A stretch of DNA of 64,000 nt from Cryptomeria japonica (taxonomy: Eukaryota; Streptophyta; Pinopsida; Cupressales; Cupressaceae): NCBI RefSeq assembly GCF_030272615.1, contig NC_081408.1, forward strand, positions 611,451,673 to 611,515,672, read 5' to 3'. Position numbers and translations under genes: made by a program. Shown here piece by piece: positions 21,576-33,929 of the stretch (positions are counted from its first letter, which is position 1; the number at the start of each line of letters is the position of its first letter). The notes beneath the pieces are model-generated. The model did not search any database and was not told the DNA's origin. It saw only the letters and a list, made by a program, of their open reading frames with translations.

Positions 21576-21789
21576 TCTTTAAGCCCAACAAAATTCTCTC
21601 GCTGGATGAGCGGTCATGGCCGCCATCGGAAGAGTTTAGGATGTCGTCGAAATTTTGACTTTAGTTGGCACCGTCAGAATGTCCGATGACAATTTTTTGA
21701 CAACTTCATTTGTCAGAAGTCCGACCAAAAATAGTCAAAATTTTAGCAATAGGCCATTGGAAATGAGCCCCAAATGTACTAGTATAGAG

Positions 21790-22345
21790 GTATATTAGAA
21801 TTAAGAGATATTAGCAGTGAAGAGCAGAGAAGTTCAAAAGTAGAAGACTTTGCAGATCATATGGTAGCCTTGCATATTTAGGATAAGCAACACTTGGAGG
21901 ACATGAACAACAAGTATAAGTAGAAGGTAGATGAGAAGAGGAAACATAAAGAATTTGATGTTGGCGATGAAGTGATGGTATATCTGAGAAAATAAAGATT
22001 CCTAGTTGGAACTTCTAATAAATTGTAGATGAAAAAGTATGGACCTTGCAGGATTTTGAGGAAGTTCAGTTCTGGGAATGCATATGAAGTGGAGTTATCA
22101 GATAGTCTAGGTATTTCATTTGTGTTTAACATTGCCAATCTTCATGAGTATCATGAACTAGAATTAAGTGAGGAAAATATTGTAGACTTGGAGAAACAGT
22201 TGCCCTAGAAGGAACCTGATCAGATTGAAGAAATTTTGGAAAGTAGGATTGGGTGTAGTACCTGGAGAAGTTTGTATAAGGAGTATCTTGTGAAGTGGAA
22301 GGACAAACTAGTTGAAGATTAAACTTAGATTTCTTAGGTAGTGGC
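21790..22345 (+). pseudogene. second chromovirus relic: integrase C-terminus and chromodomain
   Basis: The frame reads DKRRKHKEFDVGDEV-like then VMVYLRK (near 21,930-21,990), KKYGPCRILRKFSSGNAYEVEL (GPY/F motif, near 22,030-22,100), VFNIANLHEYHE, then QIEEILESR with YKEYLVKWKDKLVED (chromodomain, near 22,222-22,318). About six stops, mostly TAG or TAA at Q or E positions. It is a different and better preserved family than the relic at 19.1-20.7 kb. Confidence 0.88.
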
Positions 22346-24180
22346 AGACCTCCTTGGTTTTCCTCTGACCCTAGCAAAGTGGGAGACTCACTTTTTCAAT
22401 AACCCCGGATGTCTGATGCAAGAGCATCCTCGGTTTATAGCAATCTTGCATCAACGAAAAACATTTTCCTTTATGTTTTGCTTTTTGTTTGCAGTTTCAA
22501 CATTTCTTTCTGTGTGCCCCAGTTTTGGCTCATCAGATCTCCTGGAGTTGGATTCTACTTGGAGAGTTGAACATCTTTCTTATTTCCAAACTGCATTGGA
22601 TCATTTTTTGGCAAGTTATCGCTATCAATTTCCTTTACAATTTCCTCTTACCGGTTGATGGTTTCTTGCACCTATTTTGGTGATCTACCAGAATGCCCTT
22701 CTGAAGCTTGTGGAGCCTTGGGTGTTGATTTTGATGTTCCTTAGCATGTGGCCAACCTTTTCCCATGATCTACACTTCATCCTTTGTATTTTTCAAAGGA
22801 ATCTCTTGGCGGAGGCTGACCTTGTTGGTTTTACATGTTAGGTGTTGTTCTTCAGGTTTTGATCCCTTTTTGGACTGATCAGATCCCCTTGGATCATATA
22901 AATCATTGTATTGAGCATTAGAATGTAATAATAGAAGAATCAAGTAGCTAGACTAATTGTAGAAGATAGATCTTAAGATTCAAGGTCCCAATTGTGACCT
23001 AGTCCATATTTTGAGCATGTGTTAGAAGGCCTATGAGTCAATTTATATAACTTGGTTGTTATCGGTTGGTTGTAATTAGTTTTCATGAAATAAAACAATC
23101 TTTTTTGCATTGCCTCCATCATATCTTTGTGTTTCCGTTGTGTTTACTCTTGTTGACTAGTCTGGATTGATCTCTTTGAGGTCCCTCCTAACCGGTGACT
23201 GCTTCACTCATTTATTATAAAGATGCAATTTTAGAGAGCTTAGAGGATTTTAAAAATGAAGGAATTTTGAGACTGGGTAAATATGCGGGAAGATGCACAT
23301 GTTGAAGAATAAAATAATGGATCACAATATGGAGAAGTAAAAAAAGATTTGATTTATAGTTTTAAGTAGGTTTATCATAGAAAATAATAGTTATCACTCA
23401 TTACTTCATCCATGAGATAGTGAAACCTAATTGATATGTATAGTTCACTAAATTTTTATAGTTTATTTTTATTTTCCACAAAAAATATCTTTATATAAGT
23501 TAGATAATCATTATTGTTGCAATAATTCCATTTAACATGAGATGATATCTTTGGAAAAATGTGACACTAAGGATCTTGTATTTTTTCTTAAGAAACAAAG
23601 TTAAGGAATACTTTCAAAGATATGAAATTTATTATGATGATTTTTTTTTCTATTAGCTGTAAATTTATTCCATAATTTTTTTACTTTCTAATTGCTAAAT
23701 TCTTGTGACTTTAAAGTAGAAAAGCTGATCATTTTTTAAAAATAAAAAAATTATATTGTAAGTAAATATCTAAGGTCTAAATTAGTTATGGAATTAGCCA
23801 ACTAAAATTTATAGATCGAAAAAAAAAATTCGAAAATTTCATGAAGGGCAAAATGTAACCTTTAGACTTGATGAATTCTCCACACTTGTTCTTCATCTTG
23901 ATCTTATTCTCACTCTTTTAATTCCCTCACTTGTTGTATTTATCACTCTTGTGGGCTTGTGTCTTGTTGCAAATTTCCAATTTGCACTTGAAGCTTGTGA
24001 GTGATTTGGAATAATTTCTAGATAAATGTTTATGATTTTTGTTTATTCATTAGGTCATGGATTCAGCCTATAAACCATTATGGTAAAGGTTTTGTGAAAT
24101 AAGATTAAAAATTCTTTCAATTTTTTTAAATTGACTTTTGAGACTAATCTACTATGAGGGAATCTTATGTACATTTTGAA
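22346..24180. other. region after chromovirus, possible LTR, otherwise unassigned
   Basis: An open frame at 22,341-22,658 continues past the chromodomain and probably includes the pol tail. The stretch up to about 23,215 has LTR-like U5 features (AAATAAAACAATC near 23,089) and could be the 3' LTR, but no second copy exists here. 23,220-24,180 shows nothing I can assign. Confidence 0.3.
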
Positions 24181-24391
24181 GAATCTTGTGAGTCCCTTAA
24201 CAATCATACGAATGTGGCAAAGTCAAAATAATATCCCCAAAGCAAGGCTGGCATCCTTTAGACATCATACAATGCATGGTAGGAAAGAATCTTGTGAGTC
24301 CCTTAATAATCATAGGGATGTGGCAAAGTCAAAATAATATCCCCAAAGCAAGGCTGGCATCCTTTAGACATCATACAATGCATGGTAGGAA
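24181..24391. repeat. 106-bp tandem duplication
   Basis: GAATCTTGTGAGTCCC begins at 24,181 and again at 24,287. The two copies are nearly identical through GCATGGTAGGA, with only about four differences near their starts. Confidence 0.92.
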
Positions 24392-24980
24392 TGGCAAAAT
24401 GGTAGGAGATGTTTACCCCAAGTCTTTGTGACTTTGTAAACATCCCCCCATCTTATAAATGCCTAGTAGGGGGCAAATATGCTCCAAGGAATTCCATTTT
24501 CTTGAAAACATCTCTTTTAATAAAGTTATTAAAAACTTGAAAAACCTACAAGGAATCAATCTTTGTTGAGTGTGTTGAACTGACATAATTTAAAAAAGGA
24601 GGACAAATTTCTCCTACTTAAAGATAATATTATTCTCTTCAATCAAAGAACTTTTGAAACAAAAAAAAGAAAAAAAACTGCCTTTAAAACAAGCACGAGG
24701 AATCTACTTTTGGATTCAAAAAGTTGCCACTCTACAAAGTCAAAATATGTATATATATCAAGCCCCACCAGACAAGATTTGTTGTCCTGGATAGATAAAA
24801 TAGAACGAGGTATCAAAATGCCAGCAATTTTTTAATGAGCACGTGAAGTTGTAAAAGAGAAATGTGGGATTCCAACCATAGATTGTCACTTCAGAAATGA
24901 TGAACAGAACAGTTGCAGAAACAGAAAATTAATTAATTCACAGTAATGGATGACAATTCCTTTATAAGTACGATATATAT

Positions 24981-25215
24981 GCATACTCATATTGATGTGA
25001 TTCTACTAAGCATGCAGAGGAAGCAAAAAACATAATGATATGGTAAATTCTCTAATAAAATATGTACCTTATCATGGACGATATTTTCATATATTTTATG
25101 CATACTCATATTGATGTGATTCTACTAAGCATGCACAGGAAGCCAAAAACATAATGATATGGTAAATTCTCTAATAAAATATGTATCTTATCATGGGGGA
25201 TATTTTCATATATTT
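24981..25215. repeat. 119-bp tandem duplication
   Basis: GCATACTCATATTGATG begins at 24,981 and at 25,100. Copies match through ATATTTTCATATATTT with a handful of substitutions. Confidence 0.92.
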
Positions 25216-26842
25216 AATACTACTACCTTTAAAGCTTCTTGTTACTTAATTGAATATATGCTTTTGTTTACTAGTGCTTTCTTTCCATTGGTTTCAGTTG
25301 CGGGTCAATTTTTGGTTGTCAATGTTGATGTTCGATAATAGCACTTAGTTTTTGAGTTCCATTTTTCAACAGATACATTTGATTATTGCATCCTTGATTT
25401 ATATGGAAGCCATTATCTACAGTTTTATGTTCTCTTATTCATTACTTCTGGACCTTTTATTGTCATTGATGTTTGAATTCCTCACAATAATCTCTCTTGC
25501 TTATGAATCCATCGTGTATTGGGTTAGGCATCTAGTCAGCGTGGATTTTGTTCCCTCTTTTCTTTATATGTCTTTGTTTGTTTTTGTTGGTAGATAAGGA
25601 CACAAGACAGACTTCAGATCCAAAAACCAAACCACGTTCTTTCAGAGGCAAATCACATGTTTCAAATGTATTGGGTCCTTTGGTCTTCATTTTTTTTAAG
25701 ACAAAAGAGAGATATATCTATATTGAATCATGTAATTTGATTTTAAAAGTGTATGCAAAAACGTATGATTTGGTTGACATTGATTTGATTTTTGTGTCCC
25801 CTGAAGAGATATGATTGATAGAAACCTCAGTAAGGTACGTATATTTCTCTACCTCTAGACAATTTCAATTTATTTAAATAACATTTTTAAAAACAACATT
25901 TGATTCTCTTCTAAAATGTGTGTGTATATGAATATTTCTATGAATGTGTGTGTGTGTATATTTACATGTATATAATGTGTATTGTCATAAATTGTATCCC
26001 TATAAAATTTCATCCTCAATTAGACCTCATTTTATCATTCTAGTTATTTGTGCTTTTGACCATTTTGATTATGCTCCTACCAGTTTCAAATATCATTCTT
26101 CATACTCATCTAGTTCAATGGTCATAAAATCAGCATTGATAGGCTTGACAAGGACATCCCAAATACCCTTGTCCATGGACAAGGATGTTTATTCCCACTT
26201 AAAGGGGTCAAATTTTTGACCCAATAATGGTCATCAAATTTGGGCAATAATTCCCTTCTCATGTTGGCCTATCTCAAAAATTCACACATGTTTCATGATG
26301 TGAGATATAGAAGCAAGCCTTACCCCCTCATTTGAGACATCTCTCCATAATGTTTTCCACTCAATTTGTTGAATTAAAGTGAGCACTCAATCAAGTATTA
26401 AGAAGGCATTTAATGAGAGTTCAAGTATTAAAATTTGTAGCATTAAAGATAACATTAATGATCAAGACATTATGAAGATATCTGATATTTCTATATGACA
26501 ACCTAAACCTATGTTAGAGACTTGCTGATGTATTGAGATTTTGCTGGTAATGTATGGTATCATTGATGTAAACATTGATTCTAACAATATGTGTTGTCAT
26601 GTAGTAATATGGGAATTCCAAATGACAATATGTTAGAAGATGTATTGTTAAGTTGGTCATTGTTGTAGAAGTCAACCTAGAGGATTATCAGTGGACAACA
26701 TATTAGTCAAGAGTTCATTGTATTTTTAGTTTCTCATGGTATATGTTATGTTTATAATGGAGACTCCTTTTGTTAGAGTTTACATGATTGGGAGTTGTGA
26801 TTATTTAATAGTTCAGTTTCATGGCTGAGAGTTCGATGGAAA
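25216..26842. other. unassigned region
   Basis: Open frames such as 25,352-25,597 and 25,548-25,814 have no recognisable domain. A short GT microsatellite occurs near 25,945-25,960. 26,460-26,842 resembles LTR-type sequence but has no partner in the window. Confidence 0.35.
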
Positions 26843-27949
26843 TATTGGAAAGAGACACTACGTTGATGTTTAGATGTTGTCGTTGATGGCAACTAATGTC
26901 AGATATGTCATTTGCAGTTCATAATTCATTCATACTGAAAGATTGATTGAGGCCCAATGAGATGGAACAAGACATCTCACATAGTGTACAATGTTATGGT
27001 TGGCAGATATTTTGTGTTGAGTATTTTGTGTTGCAGATCTCAAAAATGCATAGTGGACATGTAATATACCTTATTCCAGGTTTATGGCTCCCGAGAATGA
27101 GTCTTGTGTAAATTGGAAGATCTGATAGACATGATTTTCAGGTAGAATAATATTCATCAATTGCAATGTGTGAATATTCTTTGTGCAGATCGTGCAAAGT
27201 ATTTTTTGTGATTGGTTGTGTGTTCGAGGATGTTAAGCTGACATGTGAGAAGTGTGTGGACAAGTTTCTTTGGTCTGCATGGTTGTTTTGGATCGGATTT
27301 AGCTGACTTGGGTAACACGTTTTAGTTGTGTGTTATGCATTTTTGGGCCAACAAGAAGAAAACCTAAATTGATGTTGTAGATATAAGACTTATTGATATT
27401 ACCATTTTTTATATTGGTAGGTGTGTGGAAAGTGTGTATGATTGATTGTGCATAGTTTCACATGCATAGTTGGACGATTTGTGCACAAAAATTTAGTAGG
27501 ATATCGGAATAGAGCAGTGTAGAAGAATAGAGTATTGTGTGCTTAACCAGAAGTATTTTTGGCATTTTTAGATGTTGTTTATCAATTAAGACATTCCAAT
27601 TATTATTTGTAATCATTTGTAAAGTAGTGAGCCTTTGGGGGTTGTATTCCTTATTATAATTTGAGCAATGAGCTCTTAGCAATTTCTCTGAATGTATGTG
27701 CATTCCCGTCATGTAATATCATATACTTTTAAAAAGGTATATTAATATTATGGGTCTCAATCCCACCATGGTTTTTCCCTTAACTGGGTTTTTGCGTAAA
27801 AATATTGGTGTTATGGTGTTGTGGTTATTTTCTTTGTGTTTATGTACTCTAGTTTTATTAATTTTCATTAAGTGGTTTAAAGGATAGATTAAGAATGTTA
27901 AAAATTATAGAAAATAGTCATCCCCCCTCAATGTTCCTTGATTCCAACA
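26843..27949 (+). repeat. LTR of a copia-like element (plus strand)
   Basis: Starts near TATTGGAAAGAGACACT and ends TTGATTCCAACA, immediately before a tRNA-Met primer site. Much of it (about 26,850-27,720) matches the reverse complement of 30,143-31,038. It contains the CCCACCATGGTTTTTCCC block near 27,772 that is also present in the LTR of the copia at 3.3-4.3 kb, so the families are related. Confidence 0.75.
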
Positions 27950-27951
27950 AT

Positions 27952-27963
27952 TGGTGTCAGAGC
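27952..27963 (+). promoter_or_regulatory. primer-binding site (tRNA-Met type)
   Basis: TGGTGTCAGAGC, one base from the canonical copia site, two bases after the LTR end CCAACA. Confidence 0.8.
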
Positions 27964-28017
27964 CTAGTTCGTCAGAAAAACCCTAACATCTTTAGGAGGA
28001 TCCAGGAAAGTGAAACA

Positions 28018-28478
28018 ATGGATGAACCAATAGTCTTAGACATCAAATTGTTATAGCATTTGAGCATCTTGATCAAGCCCAAGTTGAGATCTGACAAGTA
28101 AGATAAAACCTTAAGGATGCTAAGAACTTCATTAAATCATTGAAGGATCAATTGAACAAGTCAAGGGAAAAGATAAAGGAACTTGTTCATAAGTTGTCAA
28201 AGGAGAAAGAAAGTCAAAGCAATAATGACGAAGCCCTAAAGGAAAAGACATAAGAATTTGATATACTTATTAGAGGTAATGTTGTCTAGAAGAATGAGAT
28301 GGAAGCCATTGTGATGAGATTGACAAAGGAGATTGATGAAAGGAAGAAGAATGAGGAGAGTCTTTCTCAGTCCTTGAGAGATAAATCTGAAGAATGTTGT
28401 AGAATTGAGAATGAGAATGGACAACTCATGAGTGTCCTTCAAGATCCTAGAGTACATGAGAAAGATCGTGGAAAGTAG
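28018..28478 (+). pseudogene. copia gag remnant with coiled coil
   Basis: An ATG lies about 55 bp after the primer site. After a frame change the translation is highly charged and helical (LKDQLNKSREKIKELVHKL, then RLTKEIDERKKNEE), a probable coiled coil. In-frame TAA/TAG stops occur. The reading frame is cut off near 28,478, where a minus-strand LTR begins, so zinc knuckle and pol are absent. A gag of this element is the best explanation from position; the sequence alone is not diagnostic. Confidence 0.55.
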
Positions 28479-28479
28479 A

Positions 28480-30142
28480 TCTTACTTCTTAAGTTTAATC
28501 TTAAAGCTTTAAACAAAGTATAGATATCAAATGCATAAATCAACAATGCATCCACCACATGAACACAAAGATTTTTGATGTGGAAACCCAGCTGGGAAAA
28601 CCATGGTGGGAAATAGCACCCACAATATCTATTTTCACTCTTTTGGAATGCATCTAGTTAAAGGCCTAGCCCAGTCAAGAGCTTTACAATATGCCTGATT
28701 AAGAGTAGACCCTGTTAGGAGTCACTCGGTCAAGGGATTTTGCCTCAGCCCTATTAGGAGCTATATGTTGTTAAGAGTAACCTTTCAAGAGGATTTCAAA
28801 ATCAAGTTAATGAGCCACCCAGTGAAGGGATTTACAATATAAGACCTGTTAGGATCTACCCATATAAGGGATTTCAAATTGTTGTAAGTGTCAGGGAACA
28901 ACAAGGCAATTGATATGATTACACCACTTTCTTGCTTACTAGTATAGATCCATTTAAGCACAACTTTTCTACACACATGCAGACACTTCAAACTAATTTG
29001 GAAATACCTTCTTCTCAAAAAATACTGAAACAAAGTCTCTTCTCCAACTAGACCTAAATACAATTTTCAGTTAGGGTGTCTACAAACCCTAATTACATCA
29101 ACAAGATACAATGAATTTACATTTAGCGTTGTAAAACACTATGCCAAAATAAATTACATATCATTAAAACAAACTTCTAGATGATTTCCACCATTGAATG
29201 ATCACCACACATTGATTTGATAAGCAATCAAACCCTTTTTTCATTCTTCTAAGTAGGTTGCTATTTCCTAAGATATCTAATCCTTGTATGCCCTCAAATA
29301 CCATCTTATCATTACACACGGATTATGACATGTCATCACTAAGTTATTATCAAGATAATATTTGCTGCCAAACCTTAAATCATTACCAATTAAAGATTTG
29401 ATACCGATATTCATTCTTCTTAACAGAGTTCATAACAACCAATTACAAATGTCCTTTCCAATTCACCAAACTTGATGCGATTTCAATGTCTTTACCTCTT
29501 CTTCCTTATCTCACATAGTTGTGATACACACTATGCATAAGAGGAGATAAGATCCACATACCGGAGGTAGTGGGTCCTTGTCATCTGCATCCTGCAATGA
29601 ACTCATGTGGCTCCCTTGTTTGTGTAGCATATATTCAAATAGGCACATGTGATCCGGTGTGGGCACATACACTGTCAGTCATCTTTTCATATGTCAAATG
29701 CATCTTTATCTGGTGGGAGTTGTTGTTTTGCATCCACACAACATACAGGTGACCTATACATCCTTCTGCTCCTGTGTTGATGTGATTTAGGTAACATTTT
29801 TCCTCTTCATAAAAAACAACAGCTCAAGCACCTTTCTCATCCTTCTTGTACACTGGTCATAAGCTTGTCAGTTGGAAACTACTTACTGTCACCACAACTC
29901 TTACCATTTGACAAGCTTTCCTTACCAGTGATAGATTGTACTGGTAACCTGTCCATTTCATCCACACAAGTCAAACACTAACCTGTGTACCAGTGACTTC
30001 AGTGATCATTCCTCTGAATGACCTTCTCTTCCCTACCGGTGACCTGCAACACTAGTTGACATCAATGATTACACATCAACTTTATTCGCATACTGGTTGT
30101 CCTTCTATATCGGTTGACATAAATGATAATACAATGCCAACA
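28480..30142 (-). repeat. minus-strand copia-like solo or truncated LTR
   Basis: Reads on the minus strand from TGTTGGCATTGTATTATC (right end 30,142) and contains ACCGGT-like motifs and the CCCACCATGGTTTTCCC block near 28,600, as in the other copia LTRs. About 1.66 kb. The left end is approximate and no target duplication could be confirmed. It lies inside the older LTR copy at 30,143-31,038. No internal domain belonging to it is visible. Confidence 0.65.
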
Positions 30143-31038
30143 AATTTTACATAAGGGTAATGCACATGCATTCAAGCACAATGCCTAGAGCCCACTTCTC
30201 AAATACAATAAGGGCTACAACCCCAAAAGGCTCAGTACCTTACTATGATTTACAATGATTATAGGAAGTAATGAACTAATGAATAGCATCTACAAATTAT
30301 TGAGTATAGTTATGGTTAGGCACAAAACACATAATCTTACTCTTTTCTACTATAGTGCTTTATTCTATTGTTTTGTTATATTCTGGAGCGCAAATCCTTC
30401 ACATGCGCATGTGAATCTGTGCACAATCACTCACAAATAAGTTCCACACAACCATCAATATAAAAAACGATCATATCAACCGGTATTTGATATCCGCAAC
30501 ATCAAATTATGTCTTATACATGTCGGCTCCAAGAACACGATAAAAGATGAAATGTGCATACCAAGTCGGCTCAATCTGAATCAAAACAATCATGCATGCC
30601 AAAAAACATTTCCACACACTTTCCATATGTTGGCTGACCATCGTCAAACAAAAAAACAATCACCAAAATTACTCTGCATAATTCACACAACGATTATCCA
30701 CACATGACTGTTGATGAACATTGTTATAACCAAAAACTTGTATACCAAACCTTCTAACTAAATCAAGAATCATTACTACACACCACAAACCTGGAATGAG
30801 GTAGATAACACTTCCATAATTCTTTCCAGAGATCCATAACAACAAGCATTCAACCAAAATGAAATGCCAACAAAATTATTGTACATTATGTCGGATGCCC
30901 TGCTCTATCTCACCAGACCTCTCTAAAACTCAATCATACTTCCAGTATGAACTGATCATGAACAACAGATGGGATTTCTGACATGAGTTGCCATCAATGA
31001 CAATATTTGATCATCAATATAGTGTCTCTTGCTAATAG
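30143..31038 (-). repeat. minus-strand copy of the 26.8-27.9 kb LTR, truncated
   Basis: Its reverse complement aligns with 26,850-27,720: GAGACACTA near its start, GTTGATGGCAACT-like block, CATTCCAGGTTT, TATATTGGTAGG-like, and GTGAGCCTTTGGGG-like near its left end. The 3' part of the LTR is missing because the other minus-strand LTR (28,480-30,142) interrupts it. The right end coincides with the start of the copia leader copy at 31,040. Confidence 0.7.
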
Positions 31039-31039
31039 A

Positions 31040-31917
31040 GTCTATATGACAAAGTTATGGGCAAAGAACCAATTGCAACCTCTTAGGATTTGGAGGGAAA
31101 ACTAGATCAACAATTTAACTACTGATATCAACAAAATATTCCTAGAATATTCCCCATCATTAAAAAATGCCTCACTAAAAAATGAAAAGGCCACCACAAA
31201 AAGATTAACCTCCTAGAATATCCCTCCAAATATTTTGTAGCCAATTCTTTAGCTATATTTAGCCAAGTTCTATTGTGACAAAAGCCTCTAAATTTAGTGA
31301 AACCACCAAAAAATTGATATGACCATTGATGTAAGAAACACTACCTATGTTTTCCTTAAGAAAGGCAAATTTACCTTTTAAAAGAAAAAAAAGTGAACCC
31401 CTTTTGTACACTCCACGAAATTTAGAATTTTTTTTACTAGAATTAAAGTTTTTTGGAAAAAAAATAATGGTAGCAATGAAAAAAATTGTCACCTACCTAT
31501 GAAGAGAGATTGGGTTTTGCTTGCACATGGTGGCCTATATGACTATACAGATTTATAGACTATGGTATGAATTCTTGTGTCACACAATTTTATTTTTATT
31601 TTTTTCGACTACCCCAATTTCAATAATTTGACAAGCAATTTTAAAGTTTTTGGTCCTCCTGGGCTCGATGGTGACATCTATTTTATGCCAAAATTTCCAT
31701 ATCTTTTACCTACCCCTAGATCTTGCCTTGATTTTGTACCCTCCATGGAAATTTACCCAAAAATTAAATTGTTCAAATTTTGAAAAATGGCAATCAATAT
31801 TAGGGTTTTGAGATGTTGCAAATGCAATGACAACCTCCACTTGAGCCCAAAGTGCATAGAAAAATCATTCTAGGTTGGATTCCTCAAGAATGCCAATAGG
31901 AACTTGGCATATCTACT
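31040..31917 (-). other. copia 5' leader, copy 1 (non-coding)
   Basis: Direct counterpart of 57,540-58,320. On the minus strand it lies just downstream of a copia LTR and primer site. No gag is present in this copy because it is cut at 31,038. An open frame at 31,577-31,783 lies on the wrong strand and has no known domain. Confidence 0.55.
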
Positions 31918-31929
31918 ATGATACCATGT

Positions 31930-32314
31930 AGGAGTCGATGATCAACCATAGCAACCAAAATTCATCTACAAACAAAATAGTTATGACATAAAAGAGGTCA
32001 AATAAAGATTGTATTCTCTATAGCAACCAGAGAATTCTTCATTATTTCACTATCAATATTTGAGATACAATTATAGTGAATGAATATATCCTTATAAAGA
32101 ATGAATGAAACCCTAGATGTAAAATCCTAATGCTAAATAAGGAGAACTAAAGAAATGCAAAGTAGGATCTAAATTAAGCTCAACTATATCTGCAACTAAC
32201 ACTAGAAAAGAAAACCTAGATAAGAAAAAGCTTCTAAGTTTAGCTTGAGTGAAAAAGTAATAAAGGACATAATTAATAAGTAATTACGTAAATGTCTTAA
32301 TTACTCCAACAAGG
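31930..32314 (-). repeat. copia LTR, copy 1 (minus strand)
   Basis: Minus strand starts TGTTGGAGTAATTAAGAC (right end about 32,314) and ends CGACTCCTACA, directly followed by the primer-site-like TGGTATCATAG (about 31,918-31,929). About 385 bp. Copy 2 is at about 58,325-58,768. Confidence 0.72.
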
Positions 32315-32384
32315 TGCAACCCCTAGTTGTTGTTGAATGAAAAAATAAAATATTATAATAATACCAATAACATAATTACATTTT

Positions 32385-33055
32385 TCATCTTAGGGCCTCT
32401 CTGGCATTTCCTATTGAGGTGGGCTTGTCTTCTATGGAGGGTGAGATGGATGTTGCTGGAGGTGACCTAATTCCTATTGAGGTGGAGTTGGATGTTGCTG
32501 GTTATGCTTGGAGGCCTTTCAAGTTTTTTTGGATTGAAGGTTTTGGGAGCCTTTTCAAAACCCTATTTTGTGGTGGGAGCCTTATAATTTAACCCACTCT
32601 TAAGGTTGAGGGATCCTAGAAAAACCCTATGGACTATTCTTTCTTCAAGGCTAGGCTAGATGCTGGCAGTTTTCAAGGGCCGAGTCTAGCCAGTCTTTGT
32701 TTTTGGTTAGGATCAGGTTTTTCTAATGATCTGCTGATGATTTTGCTTCAGGTTAATGATGCATAGGAAAACCATTCTTGTCAGTTAAGGGTGCTAGATA
32801 AACCCTTGTTCCCTATCTTCTTGATCTACTAGTTGTTTTAGATCCATTGGTACTGCCAGCATGGTTTATATTGTTCTATCTTTGTAATCTTATTGGTATC
32901 TATTTAGTATTGGTTGTTGGGTGTCTTTGATCTATTTTCTTGTAGCGTCCCATTGTTGTTCCCAGATCCGTGTTTTTTCTTGGGGTTTCAGGTCCCTTCA
33001 AACCTGTTGTACGGGGTTTCTAGTCCCCTCAAAACTTGTTTATCTTAATAAAAAA
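32385..33055 (+). mobile_element. insertion resembling a LINE 3' end
   Basis: Present in copy 1 of the composite repeat but absent from copy 2 (near 58,830). The end reads TTGTACGGGGTTTCTAGTCC, CCTCAAAACTTG, then AATAAAAAAC, the style of plant L1 3' ends. Possible imperfect target duplication AACATAATTA/AACATAGTTA. No RT remains, so it would be a short 5'-truncated insertion. Confidence 0.5.
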
Positions 33056-33294
33056 CATAGTTATATTGTTATAATATATTCTTATAGAAATATATTTATT
33101 ATATTATTATATTGTTGTATTATTATATTATTTTATTGTTATTAATATATTCTTTTTTATTAATAAATTAACTCTAATTTAATATTGATTAAATTTAATA
33201 ATAACTATGATAATATATTATAATAATCAAAATATAATAAATTAATTCCCTTCATTTATGGCTTCAGGTAGGTTAATCTACCGAGTGGAATTGT

Positions 33295-33800
33295 AAGGAT
33301 GTCAAATGGAGGCCACTTGGTGAAGTTTGGCTTAAAGTTAACTTCATTGGTGTGGCTAGTGGAAATCTCAGCTTGGCATGCAAAGAGTGTATTTTTTAGG
33401 CCATGAAGGAAAAAAATGGAGACTACTAGAAAACAAGCTAGGTAGAGAAACACATAATCAAGTATAATTTCCAGCAACTTTAATGGCTGTGAAGGCTAAA
33501 AGAAGATTGGGATACTACAATATCCACATGGAGTGGAATTAAAAAAAAATGTTACTAATGCTATTTGAGTGGGCAATATCCCAAATTTGAAATTGGATGG
33601 AGGACTAAGAAATTTTTTTGAGGTTGTAGCATCATTTGAAATTTTTATTATGACTCCTATATTCTAAGAAGGTAGTTATGTGACTGATGATGTTGCTAAA
33701 TGTTGGGTTCAATTTTCATATGGTGGAGGTGGAGGTAATGTCAACCATTGAGTGGAATGAGGTTTACAATCACAGTAGGTGAAGTATGTTGATTCACATG
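33295..33800 (+). pseudogene. L1-type RNase H fragment, copy 1
   Basis: The plus strand reads WRPLGEVWLKVNFIGVASGN, matching the W-P-GW-KVNFDGA--GN opening of the RNase H at the end of plant L1 ORF2. Weaker matches to the downstream DSQ and REGN-AD regions follow. Stops and frameshifts throughout. The catalytic Asp of NFD is Ile here but Asp in copy 2. Confidence 0.65.
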
Positions 33801-33929
33801 CCCACAATTGTTTCATAAGATGGCTAGAATGCCAATGGAGGTATTTATTAATGAATGTGGGTCTCAACTTAATGAATAATCATTGTGCTTGGACTTTGAA
33901 TTAAGCATGAATGCAAAGTGTCATGATGT

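Noticed and set aside
25352-25814. Two overlapping hydrophobic plus-strand frames that might suggest a small membrane protein
   Set aside because: Hydrophobicity follows from T-rich DNA; no start context, splice sites or homology recognised.
25920-25990. GT/TA-rich stretch as a possible regulatory element
   Set aside because: A simple microsatellite with no further support.
27458-30857. Several 60-90 codon minus-strand frames
   Set aside because: They fall in LTR sequence and have no domain features.
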